Below are positions 7,215 to 14,480 of a stretch of 64,000 nucleotides of DNA, one piece after another; position 1 is the first letter of the stretch; each line of letters begins with the position of its first letter. Source of the DNA: Sphingobium yanoikuyae (GTDB lineage Bacteria; Pseudomonadota; Alphaproteobacteria; Sphingomonadales; Sphingomonadaceae); assembly GCF_013001025.1 (NCBI RefSeq), contig NZ_CP053021.1:434001-498000 (forward strand). Direction: 5' to 3'. The position numbers and the translations under genes were made by a program. The notes below the pieces were generated by a model. The model had not been told where the DNA came from. It saw only the letters and a program-made list of their open reading frames with translations, and ran no database searches.

Positions 7215-7481
7215 ATGGCCGCGCCCGCAACCACGACCGCATTCGGCGATGAACCCAGCGGTCCGCTCTTTTACGCGAAGACGCTCGTTTCCTTCATGTC
7301 AGCCGCGTGGCTGGCAGAAGATCAGTTCCATCGCGACGGGAATCCCGGCTCGAAATCGACCGAGTTCGCGGCGCTGATGCCCCGCGTCCACGCCGACGTT
7401 CTTGAGATCATCAGCGGTCTGATCGCGGTTTCTGGCGAGCTGGCGGCGGCCGAATTGGCGGCGGCCGAACGCAATGCGTAG
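7215..7481 (+). CDS. Small phage protein, unknown
   Basis: The 88-residue protein ends in an Ala/Glu repeat (LAAAELAAAERNA). It follows the previous gene directly (stop and start separated by 1 nt). A central segment LVSFMSAAWLAEDQFHRDG looks helical. No family is recognised. The next small gene starts inside its last codons. Confidence 0.6.
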   Translation: MAAPATTTAFGDEPSGPLFYAKTLVSFMSAAWLAEDQFHRDGNPGSKSTEFAALMPRVHADVLEIISGLIAVSGELAAAELAAAERNA

Positions 7482-7641
7482 CCTCCGCCAGATCATCGCC
7501 GCGATCGAGCCTTGGTATGACTGGGGCACGTGGGGCGCAGAATCCCTCAACGGCGGTTGGGGCGACGGCTGGCGGTTCCAGTTCGAATGGTTCGGCTGCC
7601 AAATCCTCATCGCTTTCACCCGCTTCCCAAAGGAGAAGTGA
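7474..7641 (+). CDS. Tiny Trp-rich phage protein, unknown
   Basis: This 55-codon gene begins MRSLRQIIAAIEPWYDWGTW and ends LIAFTRFPKEK. It starts 8 bp inside the previous gene (ATG at 7474, previous TAG at 7479-7481) and ends 1 nt before the next start, so it fills an otherwise empty gap and keeps the operon's tight packing. It is rich in Trp and Gly and has a hydrophobic C-terminal half. Its function is unknown. Confidence 0.6.
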   Translation: MRSLRQIIAAIEPWYDWGTWGAESLNGGWGDGWRFQFEWFGCQILIAFTRFPKEK

Positions 7642-7642
7642 C

Positions 7643-8329
7643 ATGGCCACCCGCCGTGAAATCCTTGCTGCGGCCATCGCCGCGCCTGCACTTGCCGCTC
7701 CGGCCGTCGCCCGCGCAGCGCCCGCATTCGCATGCCTGCCGATGGCGGTAAGCCCGGAATGGCAGGGCGCTGTTGCCCGGATGGATGCCGCCAGCGCAGC
7801 CCATGACGCATATTACGAGGCAACCTATGAGCCTGCATGGGAGACTGCCAAGGCGACGGCCCGCCAGGCAGACGAGCAACTGCAGCGCCGGCTGGATGCG
7901 ATCCCCCATTACACGACGTCGCTGGCCTACGAGACGGCCGATGGCAACCTCATGCATATGACGACGGCCAACAGGCTCGACATCGGGCGCGCCATTGGGG
8001 GCGCTCAACTCACGGATCCGAGCGATTATGTCTCATGCTGCCGCGAGATGGTCAGCCTGATTAACAAGCGCATGGACGAACAAGACCGGGTCAGGGCTGA
8101 GTTCGAGCAGTCCAAGGTCTACCCGGCACAACTGATCTCGCCTGAGATCGCTCGAGAAGAGAAGCGGCTCGGAGACGCATCGCATGCCGCCTTCAAGGCT
8201 GTCTACAACTTCGCCGCCGCCGCGCCGGCCGATCTCATCGCCAAGATCGAATTCCTGAAATCCCGGGATATCGACATCGACCACGACCAGATGCTGGCGG
8301 ACCTTCGCCGCGTGTTCGGGGAGGCCTGA
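7643..8329 (+). CDS. Phage-encoded exported protein with Tat-like signal, unknown
   Basis: The 228-residue protein begins MATRREILAAAIAAPALAAP, a twin-arginine-like leader followed by an Ala-rich segment and a possible cleavage site near ARAAPA. The mature part is helical and charged. Start ATG 7643 is set by AAGGAGAAG 3-12 nt upstream; longer in-frame readings overlap the previous gene. A secreted protein in the middle of an early phage operon is unusual. No enzyme motif was found. Confidence 0.7.
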   Translation: MATRREILAAAIAAPALAAPAVARAAPAFACLPMAVSPEWQGAVARMDAASAAHDAYYEATYEPAWETAKATARQADEQLQRRLDAIPHYTTSLAYETADGNLMHMTTANRLDIGRAIGGAQLTDPSDYVSCCREMVSLINKRMDEQDRVRAEFEQSKVYPAQLISPEIAREEKRLGDASHAAFKAVYNFAAAAPADLIAKIEFLKSRDIDIDHDQMLADLRRVFGEA

Positions 8330-8332
8330 GCC

Positions 8333-8668
8333 ATGGCCGAACAGATCACGGAACAGGGCGAAGCATTTATCGCTGCCTGGGACCGCTTTTCTTCCGCTGC
8401 CTGGGAAACGCGTGGCGATCTCCCCGGGACAGAACAGTCTCGCGCCGATGAGAACTTGCTGTCGATCGGCATCAGCGACGATCCGGCGGCGGTAGCGAAG
8501 AAGCTGCGTTACGCGATGTATCTTAGGGCGCAAAGCCCTTGGCTCGAAGCCGCGGCGCTCGGCGCCGTGGTGCCGGACATGGCGGAACGCCTCATGAAGG
8601 ACGACACGATCAACGAAGCGATTTGGTCGGCCATCGTGAGCCTCGAAGCGATGGAGGCGCGGCTGTGA
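8333..8668 (+). CDS. Small phage protein, unknown
   Basis: The 111-residue protein (MAEQITEQGEAFIAAWDRFS...) is acidic and helical, with an RYAMYLRAQSPWLEAAALG segment. Its start is 3 nt after the previous stop, and its TGA overlaps the GTG start of the next gene (GTGA). No domain is recognised. Confidence 0.65.
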   Translation: MAEQITEQGEAFIAAWDRFSSAAWETRGDLPGTEQSRADENLLSIGISDDPAAVAKKLRYAMYLRAQSPWLEAAALGAVVPDMAERLMKDDTINEAIWSAIVSLEAMEARL

Positions 8669-9030
8669 CCTACATCATCATCAAGCAACCGCACCCGTTG
8701 GATGCGATCTGGTCCCACGCCATGGAAATGGCCGATGAGGCCCAAGATGCCATCGATGCGCTGCCCCAGCCATACACAAATGAGGAGGTGGACCCTCTGG
8801 TCGAAAAGCGCATGGCGGCAGCATTGGCTGTGATCGCGCTCCCCGCCCGCAATATCGCCGATTGCATCTACAAGCTGGACCTGACCGGCTCGCTGGATGA
8901 CCCGCCGTTTGTGGGATGCGATCGTGCCGCCATCATCACCGAAGCACTCGGCCTGATCGATGTTGGCACCTCGCGCGGCGCCAAGCTGCTCAAAGGCTTG
9001 CCCGGCTTGCTGGAGGGCGTGTCGCTATGA
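8665..9030 (+). CDS. Small phage protein, unknown
   Basis: The 121-residue protein reads MTYIIIKQPHPLDAIWSHAM... from a GTG that overlaps the preceding TGA. It is helical and acidic, with two Cys (IADCIYKLDL, VGCDRAA). It overlaps the following Cys-rich gene by 4 nt. No family is recognised. Confidence 0.65.
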   Translation: MTYIIIKQPHPLDAIWSHAMEMADEAQDAIDALPQPYTNEEVDPLVEKRMAAALAVIALPARNIADCIYKLDLTGSLDDPPFVGCDRAAIITEALGLIDVGTSRGAKLLKGLPGLLEGVSL

Positions 9031-9245
9031 GCACCTGCCTCCGCTGCGTCCACTTCCTCCAGGGCGGAGTGAACCCCAGCAGCATGTCCCCTGGCCATGC
9101 CGAGCGTTCCGACGACGTTGGTCTGTGCCGGCGATACCCGCCGCGCTGGGCGCAGGACACCACCGATGACGGCGGCTCCTTCGACTTCCCCGCCATCCAT
9201 CAGGATCATCGCTGCGGCGAGTTTCAGCCAAGGATTTCGATATGA
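9027..9245 (+). CDS. Small Cys-rich phage protein, putative zinc binder
   Basis: The 72-residue protein begins MSTCLRCVHFLQGG, with a CxxC followed by GLCRRYPP and HRCGEFQP, giving four Cys in a zinc-ribbon-like spacing plus nearby His. Such small C-x2-C-x(n)-C-x(n)-C proteins are common in phage early regions, usually without known function. It overlaps the next gene, also Cys-rich, by 4 nt. Confidence 0.65.
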   Translation: MSTCLRCVHFLQGGVNPSSMSPGHAERSDDVGLCRRYPPRWAQDTTDDGGSFDFPAIHQDHRCGEFQPRISI

Positions 9246-9571
9246 CCGACGTCCGCAATTGCTCGACCTGCATCTATTGGCGGGCCGGTGCCAGCACCGA
9301 CATGACCATGGCCGCCCGTGACGAAAGCTACGAGGACGTGGGCGCCTGCGAGAACTTCGCGCCGATGATCTACATTATCAACGAAGGCCCGGTGTCGCTC
9401 CAGCCGACGACGCATGCCACGCGCTGCTGCGCGGAATGGCAACCGATCTGGGGCGGCGACGGCCCGGATGATGATCCCGACGAGGAGCCGGCGCCCAAGC
9501 CCACTCCCGAACCGGACCGCGACAAGGTCCGCCGCCTTTTCCCCAATCCTCCCCGGCCAATCGCCGCCTGA
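9242..9571 (+). CDS. Small Cys-rich phage protein, second of a pair
   Basis: The 109-residue protein opens MTDVRNCSTCIYWRAGA, the same CxxC-x-Y/F-W/L layout as its upstream neighbour, followed by GACENFAP and ATRCCAEW, then an acidic Pro-rich linker (DDDPDEEPAPKPTPEPDRD) and a short basic end. The shared layout suggests the two genes arose by duplication or bind metal in the same way. The function is unknown. Confidence 0.65.
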   Translation: MTDVRNCSTCIYWRAGASTDMTMAARDESYEDVGACENFAPMIYIINEGPVSLQPTTHATRCCAEWQPIWGGDGPDDDPDEEPAPKPTPEPDRDKVRRLFPNPPRPIAA

Positions 9572-9585
9572 AGGAGCATGGTCCC

Positions 9586-10014
9586 ATGACTTCGACCGAT
9601 ACCAAGGCGGATTACACCGCCGAAGAGATCAAGGCCTACGAAGCCTATCTTAGCGCGCTAGCCGAGCACAATATCACCTGTGCTCGCGCCGGCGCCACGA
9701 CCAAGCAGAAGATGGATGCGGCATTCGCTGCCGACCGGGCACTTAAGCACTTCTTCGAAGTCGCAGGGCATACGCCGCATTCAACCCGGTCGCCGGAGGA
9801 TATCCGCACGATCGAGCGGATGACCAAAGAAATGGGCGATATGGTCGAAGCCACCCGTAGCGCGTGGTCGATGATCCGCGCCGCCGATAGCATGCGTGTG
9901 ATCGAGTATCGCGCCAGCAACGTCGATCAGGATGACCACAATGCATGCGTCTGCCTGATCCAGGACGCTGAAGTGATCCTCCGCAAGCTGATCGCCAAGG
10001 CAGACGGCGCATGA
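9586..10014 (+). CDS. Phage protein, unknown
   Basis: This is a 142-residue helical protein (MTSTDTKADYTAEEIKAYEA...) with three Cys. AAGGAG lies 10 nt before the start. It overlaps the next gene by 4 nt (ATGA). No motif is recognised. Confidence 0.65.
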   Translation: MTSTDTKADYTAEEIKAYEAYLSALAEHNITCARAGATTKQKMDAAFAADRALKHFFEVAGHTPHSTRSPEDIRTIERMTKEMGDMVEATRSAWSMIRAADSMRVIEYRASNVDQDDHNACVCLIQDAEVILRKLIAKADGA

Positions 10015-10313
10015 CCGGCGTCCGCCTCACCGTGCCCAACAGCTTCACCTTCATGGTGGCGCGCAAGGGCCGCACCGTCCGGCCGGGCGTGACGCTCCCT
10101 CGCGCGCGCTACCAAACGCTAGATGAAGCCGCGACAGAGGCCGAAGCGCAGGCGCAAGCCAATCCCGGCCAGGTCATGATCGTTTTTCAGGAGGTTCTGC
10201 GGGCGAAGGTCGATCCCGCAACCATCGATCCAGCCGCTGTCCCCCCGGCGGTTGGTGGAGCCGGGCGGCTTTTGTCTCCCCGGTCGCCCGGCTCCAAAGG
10301 TGATCAGTCGTGA
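10011..10313 (+). CDS. Small phage protein, unknown
   Basis: The 100-residue protein has a beta-rich start (MTGVRLTVPNSFTFMVARKG) and an Ala/Pro-rich C-terminus. Its last ~20 codons contain an inverted repeat (GAGCCGGGCG ... CGCCCGGCTC, about 10258-10294) just before the GTG start of the ParB-like gene. The hairpin could affect coupling or attenuate transcription. No domain is recognised. Confidence 0.6.
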   Translation: MTGVRLTVPNSFTFMVARKGRTVRPGVTLPRARYQTLDEAATEAEAQAQANPGQVMIVFQEVLRAKVDPATIDPAAVPPAVGGAGRLLSPRSPGSKGDQS

Positions 10314-11533
10314 AGGGCCGCGCTTACTCCCCAGAGCATGAGCGGGTCATGGCCTACCTCCGGCATGCCGAGAAGTCGAAAGGGACGGTCGCCGGTCCGA
10401 CGGACCTGCAGATCAAAGTGCAGGCTGACCTGCCCAGCGAGAAGCGCGTACTGGAAATCCTTGCCGACCTGTCAGACGCTCGCCGGATCCAGATCAATCG
10501 GCAGGGCCGCGGACGCGCGATCACGACCTTTGCAGATAGGTTCGATGACAGCGACGAGATCAGCGCGAGGATTCAGGCAAGGAACTCGGCCTCAAACCCG
10601 CAGAAAACTGCGGTTTGCGACACGGTGGCGCGCTCGAAGGAACTCAGTGGAATCACCCTGCCGCCTCCGGCTGTTAAAACCGCTGCCAAGCCGCAGAAAT
10701 CCGCCGTTTACACCCGGCCGGTTGCCGCACCGAAAAAGTGGCCAGCCGCCACTGGCAATCCGCCGTCAGTCGAGAACCGGCACCCGTCCGAACTGCGCCT
10801 TGATGACAGCTACCAGCGCTCGACCGACAACGGCGCCAGCCAAGCGCTGATCCGCAAGATCGCGAACGGCTGGGACTGGCGCATGTGCCTGCCCCTGGTC
10901 GTGTCGAAGCGCGATGACGGCTCGCTCTGGGTTATCGACGGCCAGCACCGGCTGGCGGCGGCACTCCTGCGCGGCGACATCCCGTTTCTGCCCTGTGTCG
11001 TCGGCATTTATGGCAGCGTCGCGGATGAAGCCGCCATGTTCGTCGCCATGAACCGGGCGCGCAAGCCGATGAACCGGCTGGACGACTTCCATGCCGCCAT
11101 CGCCAGCGGCGACAGTGAGGCGATCGAGATCACCCGCCTGATCACTGAAGCGGGGTTCACCGTCTCGCGCAAGACCGGCTCGCAAAGCTGGGTGCCGGGC
11201 GAGGTCGCCTTTACCAGCGCGATTGCCAAGGTGCTGCGCAAGCATGGCGCCAATGTCTGCGCCGACGCTCTGCGCACGATGCAGGAGGCGTGGCCGGACG
11301 AGGTGCTGAATGCCGGCGCCAGCATGTTCACGGCGCTGACCAAGCTCGCGATCAGCCCGCCCGACGGTTTCGACCCTGACCGCATGTTCCGGGCGCTCCT
11401 GCGGCGCAACCAGCGCGAGTGGGCCAGCTTCCTGAACGAGACCAAGTCGGGAGGCGATGAGCGCGCCGCGCAACTGCGCCAGGTGCTGCTGATGGCCTAC
11501 GAGGAAGAGCCGGAGGTGGCCGATGCAGAATGA
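10310..11533 (+). CDS. ParB/DGQHR-type protein with N-terminal winged-helix-like part
   Basis: This 407-residue protein is the largest of the rightward operon before integrase. Residues ~1-70 resemble a winged helix, followed by a Lys/Pro-rich linker. From ~155 a ParB/sulfiredoxin-like fold is seen: PSELRLDDSYQR, then LVVSKRDDGSLWVIDGQHRL with the DGQHR signature, then FVAMNRARKPMNRLDDFHAA. DGQHR and ParB-like domains bind nucleotides and act in partitioning, DNA sulfur-modification systems or as nucleases, so the biochemical role here is open. The GTG start overlaps the previous TGA. Confidence 0.75.
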   Translation: MKGRAYSPEHERVMAYLRHAEKSKGTVAGPTDLQIKVQADLPSEKRVLEILADLSDARRIQINRQGRGRAITTFADRFDDSDEISARIQARNSASNPQKTAVCDTVARSKELSGITLPPPAVKTAAKPQKSAVYTRPVAAPKKWPAATGNPPSVENRHPSELRLDDSYQRSTDNGASQALIRKIANGWDWRMCLPLVVSKRDDGSLWVIDGQHRLAAALLRGDIPFLPCVVGIYGSVADEAAMFVAMNRARKPMNRLDDFHAAIASGDSEAIEITRLITEAGFTVSRKTGSQSWVPGEVAFTSAIAKVLRKHGANVCADALRTMQEAWPDEVLNAGASMFTALTKLAISPPDGFDPDRMFRALLRRNQREWASFLNETKSGGDERAAQLRQVLLMAYEEEPEVADAE

Positions 11534-11648
11534 GCCTGCGCCGCCAAGTCCATCGTCCGAAATTCGGACGATGCCGCCCTGCGACTGCCTGTCCTGCCAG
11601 ACCGGCCGCCCTGATTACCCTTGTTTGATTGAGGATCGCGATGACTGA
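11523..11648 (+). CDS. Tiny Cys-rich phage protein
   Basis: The 41-residue frame starts 11 nt before the end of the ParB-like gene and ends 8 nt into the next gene. It is Pro-rich, then carries CDCLSCQTGRPDYPC, four Cys in 15 residues, suggesting metal binding. It fills a gap in an operon in which nearly all genes overlap, which supports its being real. The function is unknown. Confidence 0.5.
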   Translation: MQNEPAPPSPSSEIRTMPPCDCLSCQTGRPDYPCLIEDRDD

Positions 11649-12108
11649 CCATAGGACCATGAACGCCGTCGATGTGGCGGACTATGTTGCGAGCCTATTG
11701 CCGCCGATCGCCGATATCATGAGGGTCGATGAGGCGAAGGCGGATGATGACCTCTCGCCATTCGTCACCTTGCCGGCGATCTATATACACATCATCATTC
11801 AGGGCTATCGCGCAGAGGTGCTCAGCCGAAAGAATGAAGCGATGGCGGCGATCATTGCCAAGGGCGAACTGAAGCCCAAGGAGGAAATGACCGACGACGA
11901 AACCGATGCGCTGTCGATATGGCTGGCAACCGAAGCGGCAGACCGGAGTTTCGCGGCGATCGAGGGTGCGGCCGCGCTTTGGAAGGCTGCAGCAATAACC
12001 ATGGTCGCAAACATGTCAGGCGACACGATGAGCGCATTCGATGGGATGTGCGCGATAATCCGCGCCGACATTGCGCAAGCCATTGGTGTGGGAGCGACGC
12101 AGCAATGA
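11641..12108 (+). CDS. Phage protein, unknown
   Basis: The 155-residue helical protein (MTDHRTMNAVDVADYVASLL...) has GAGG 8 nt before ATG 11641. It contains repeated Ala-rich helices and ends GVGATQQ. It overlaps the next gene by 4 nt. No domain is recognised. Confidence 0.65.
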   Translation: MTDHRTMNAVDVADYVASLLPPIADIMRVDEAKADDDLSPFVTLPAIYIHIIIQGYRAEVLSRKNEAMAAIIAKGELKPKEEMTDDETDALSIWLATEAADRSFAAIEGAAALWKAAAITMVANMSGDTMSAFDGMCAIIRADIAQAIGVGATQQ

Positions 12109-12592
12109 GCAAGACGCACGACATCGATCCCGACTTCGCTGCGGCGCTCTCGGTCCTGCGCGAGCATTTCTCTGGCGATCTCGCTATGGATGGGTGCTGG
12201 CCTACATGCCAGGACGGAGCGAGAAATCGCCGCCATGGGCGCTCGCCACGCGCTGCGATGGTGGCTGGTGTGACGAAGAAGGATATGGCGTCGCCCCGAC
12301 TGTCTGGGTTCCCTTGCCAGATCCCCAGCCGGCACCGACCGGATGGCGGAAGGCGGAGGGCCAAATCCGCATCTTGTCAGCTTGGTCTGAACAGATACCA
12401 TGGCTAACCCACATCATCGAGGTCGTGAAGCCCGACGGGGAAGCCGACCGATCGCGGGAGCCTGATCTGGCATGCAGCCTGGGCGAAGCGCGGCAACGGG
12501 CAGCAGCATGGGCAGACAAGATTGGCCTGCCCGTGATCGAGGCGGACGACGGCAACGTGCTGCCCTTCAAGCGGAAGGAGCCGACGCCATGA
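12105..12592 (+). pseudogene. Phage gene with apparent -1 frameshift (DUF551-like remnant)
   Basis: The frame starting at ATG 12105 (coupled to the previous stop) reads MSKTHDIDPDFAAALSVLRE and HFSGDLAMD, then loses protein-like character. From about 12191 the -1 frame gives WVLAYMPGRSEK, PPWALATRCDGGWCDEEGYG and so on to 12592, ending coupled to the next gene. Joined, the two halves give one plausible protein of about 160 residues. The simplest explanation is loss of one base near GATGGG at 12189-12194, or programmed -1 slippage. Two overlapping genes, the second from GTG 12194 or ATG 12206, is the alternative. Confidence 0.55.
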
Positions 12593-12876
12593 CCCCGCAC
12601 GAACACGACGCCGCGATTGAGATCGCCAAGGCGCAGGCCGCCGGGACTATTCCCGCTATCGCTCAGTCGTTGATCGAACTGGTCGATGACTTGCGCCGCC
12701 AGGCCGACGATCAGGAAGCCGAGATGAAGCGCCTGTATCTGATCGAGGAAGAGGCGCGGTGCGTCTTTCAATATCATCGCTCCGGCCGGTTCGGCACCGA
12801 CGACTTCAACGAGGCTTGGGATGCCGACGACATGATCGAGAAGCTGGAAAGTCTCGGGAAGGCGCTGAAGCAATGA
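12589..12876 (+). CDS. Small phage protein, coiled coil
   Basis: The 95-residue protein (MTPHEHDAAIEIAKAQAAGT...) has a predicted coiled coil (LIELVDDLRRQADDQEAEMK) and an acidic C-terminus. It overlaps both neighbours by 4 nt. AAGGAG lies 11 nt upstream of the ATG. No family is recognised. Confidence 0.65.
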   Translation: MTPHEHDAAIEIAKAQAAGTIPAIAQSLIELVDDLRRQADDQEAEMKRLYLIEEEARCVFQYHRSGRFGTDDFNEAWDADDMIEKLESLGKALKQ

Positions 12877-13175
12877 CGATCGCAGAGAACGAAAGCCTCC
12901 GCGCCCAGATCGCGGCCCATCTCATGGGCTACGGCATGAGGCCGGTTCCTGACAAGCTGATCCGCGACATCATCGGCGCGATCGAGCAAGCGCAGAGCGA
13001 TGCCTTCGAGTGCATGGCCTATGATGCCCATTGCCCTAGCATGACGGTGCGCTTTCAGGTGCCCGAAGGCTTCCCCCTCGCTGGCGGCATCTTTCGCGTC
13101 CAGCGGGTCCGGACCGCCACGCCGGAAGACACGGCGCGGTTGGCGCACCTGCCTGATGCACCGGAGGCCATCTGA
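12873..13175 (+). CDS. Small phage protein, unknown
   Basis: The 100-residue protein starts MTIAENESLRAQIAAHLMGY and ends in a beta-like stretch (VPEGFPLAGGIFRVQRVRTA). Its ATG overlaps the previous TGA and its TGA overlaps the ATG of a short downstream frame. No domain is recognised. Confidence 0.65.
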   Translation: MTIAENESLRAQIAAHLMGYGMRPVPDKLIRDIIGAIEQAQSDAFECMAYDAHCPSMTVRFQVPEGFPLAGGIFRVQRVRTATPEDTARLAHLPDAPEAI

Positions 13176-13321
13176 TGATCCGATCAGTCATCGCTTCGCT
13201 GCTACTGGCATATGCTGCAACCCGAACCAGCGGGGCCGAGCAGGCCGTATACATAAGCTCCACGTGGATATGTATCTGCCTTTCTGGTCTGGCGGATCGA
13301 ATTTCGAGGATCAAGCGGTGA
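13175..13321 (+). CDS. Possible tiny secreted or membrane phage peptide
   Basis: The 48-residue frame begins at an ATG overlapping the previous stop (TGATG) and reads MIRSVIASLLLAYAATRTSG, a good signal-peptide-like start, then a hydrophobic WICICLSGL segment. It overlaps the start of the next gene in another frame by about 50 nt. It may be an embedded peptide or coincidence. Confidence 0.3.
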   Translation: MIRSVIASLLLAYAATRTSGAEQAVYISSTWICICLSGLADRISRIKR

Positions 13322-13623
13322 AGGCCTGCAACTTCCCCGGCGCGCGCCCGATCGGCGCGCCCAAGAACTGGAACGCCGAGCTTGATGGCTCGGTCGGCAC
13401 GATATTCGTGGCCGACGCGATCGACACGCTCTCAGGCATGAACTTCATGTATTCGGTCTACCAGCCGACGCCGGAGGATCTGGCGGCGCTGAATGCTGGC
13501 GGAGCGATCCGACTGGGCATTATGGGCCGGTCACACCCTGTCTTCCAGCTTTGCGCGCTGACGCCCGCGACCTGTGAGGCCGCGCAACTGGAACCCATGT
13601 GGGACTTGGGGGAGCCGATATGA
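13270..13623 (+). CDS. Phage protein, unknown (MYLPFWSGG family)
   Basis: The 117-residue protein starts MYLPFWSGGSNFEDQAVKAC, has a compact middle (GSVGTIFVADAIDTLSGMNF, YSVYQPTPEDLAALNAGGAI) and ends PMWDLGEPI. The start may instead be GTG 13264. It is translationally coupled to the following membrane protein gene. I recall similar small proteins from alphaproteobacterial phages, but no function is known. Confidence 0.65.
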   Translation: MYLPFWSGGSNFEDQAVKACNFPGARPIGAPKNWNAELDGSVGTIFVADAIDTLSGMNFMYSVYQPTPEDLAALNAGGAIRLGIMGRSHPVFQLCALTPATCEAAQLEPMWDLGEPI

Positions 13624-14060
13624 CCATTCTCTCCCGCCTCGATGCCTGGCTAGGCAAGACGCTATTCCACCCGCCGATCATCCTCGCCTGCCAACTAACC
13701 CGGCAGACACAATATGCGATGCACCGGGCGCTGTGGTTCTTCGCCGCCTGCCACGCAACCGTCTACCTGGAGCGGGACGATTGGCTCTGGGTCGCGTTCA
13801 TGTGGTTTTTCGTCGTGATCACGCTGCTTAACGCTACCGTTTACGCAGATTGGCCGGTCATAACCGTCCGGGCGTTTCGCCTGTTCTGGTTCTTCCTCCT
13901 GATCGGGCAGGCCACGGTGACCTTGCTCGGAGGCGAGTTGCTGGCATCGTCGATCCGCTCGGTAATCATCCTGTTCGCGGAGTATGCCGCGACCATTAAG
14001 ACTATCCCGCCGCGCAGGAAGCGCGACCGGCGGGCGAGCGCGAAGGAGGCTCGCGCATGA
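13620..14060 (+). CDS. Phage membrane protein, unknown
   Basis: The 146-residue protein has about three or four hydrophobic segments (WFFAACHATVYL, WVAFMWFFVVITLLNATVYA, LFWFFLLIGQATVTLLGG) and a strongly basic cytoplasmic tail (PPRRKRDRRASAKEARA). Its ATG overlaps the previous TGA. A holin is possible by topology, but no endolysin is near, and the position beside integrase argues for a lysogeny or exclusion role. This remains unassigned. Confidence 0.6.
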   Translation: MTILSRLDAWLGKTLFHPPIILACQLTRQTQYAMHRALWFFAACHATVYLERDDWLWVAFMWFFVVITLLNATVYADWPVITVRAFRLFWFFLLIGQATVTLLGGELLASSIRSVIILFAEYAATIKTIPPRRKRDRRASAKEARA

Positions 14061-14146
14061 TGGCGATCGAGTCAAAACGGGACACCTCTTTAACCACGAA
14101 CGACGCTTGCGATCAGCCTGCCGATGGAGGAATCGATGGCAGTTGA
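14057..14146 (+). CDS. Possible 29-residue coupled peptide
   Basis: A short frame MMAIESKRDTSLTTNDACDQ... starts at an ATG overlapping the stop of the membrane protein gene and ends 10 nt inside the next gene. Its only support is the operon's coupling pattern and AAGGAGG 8 nt upstream. It may be a real peptide or only a ribosome relay. Confidence 0.3.
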   Translation: MMAIESKRDTSLTTNDACDQPADGGIDGS

Positions 14147-14480
14147 GCGAAACCACAATGAGTCGGTGATCGACCTCGACCGGAAAGTATCGCGCGCGCT
14201 CCAGTGCGGACGGGGAATAACGCTCTCTCCGTCCCAGCTAGACGTCCTGGCCGAGATCGGCCTTGTCGGCCGCCTGGCAGAAGAGAAAGCGCGCATCCTC
14301 AAGGAGCAGGCCCAATGGCGGCAGAAAAAGGTGGCATCTATCAGCGGGGCGAGTTCTGGCTCGACCTCGACCGCGGAGCCGGCGGGAAGCCCAACTCAAG
14401 CAGCTGGTATATCTTCTGGTATGACCCCGGAAGAGGCCGGCAGCGCCGCAAGAGCACGGGCACGTCAGACGTTCGGATAG
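14136..14480 (+). CDS. Small helical protein before integrase (excisionase position)
   Basis: The 114-residue frame MAVERNHNESVIDLDRKVSR... is convincing up to about residue 62 (LSPSQLDVLAEIGLVGRLAE, EEKARILKEQAQWRQKK). After that it overlaps the integrase gene in another frame and becomes low-complexity. It has GGAGGAATCG before ATG 14136. Its position directly upstream of integrase is that of an excisionase, but no MerR-like HTH is evident, so function is not assigned. Confidence 0.5.
   Translation: MAVERNHNESVIDLDRKVSRALQCGRGITLSPSQLDVLAEIGLVGRLAEEKARILKEQAQWRQKKVASISGASSGSTSTAEPAGSPTQAAGISSGMTPEEAGSAARARARQTFG

Noticed and set aside
13620..14060. Membrane protein before integrase as holin
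   Set aside because: No endolysin or spanin is near and the gene lies in the early rightward operon, so the name is not supported.
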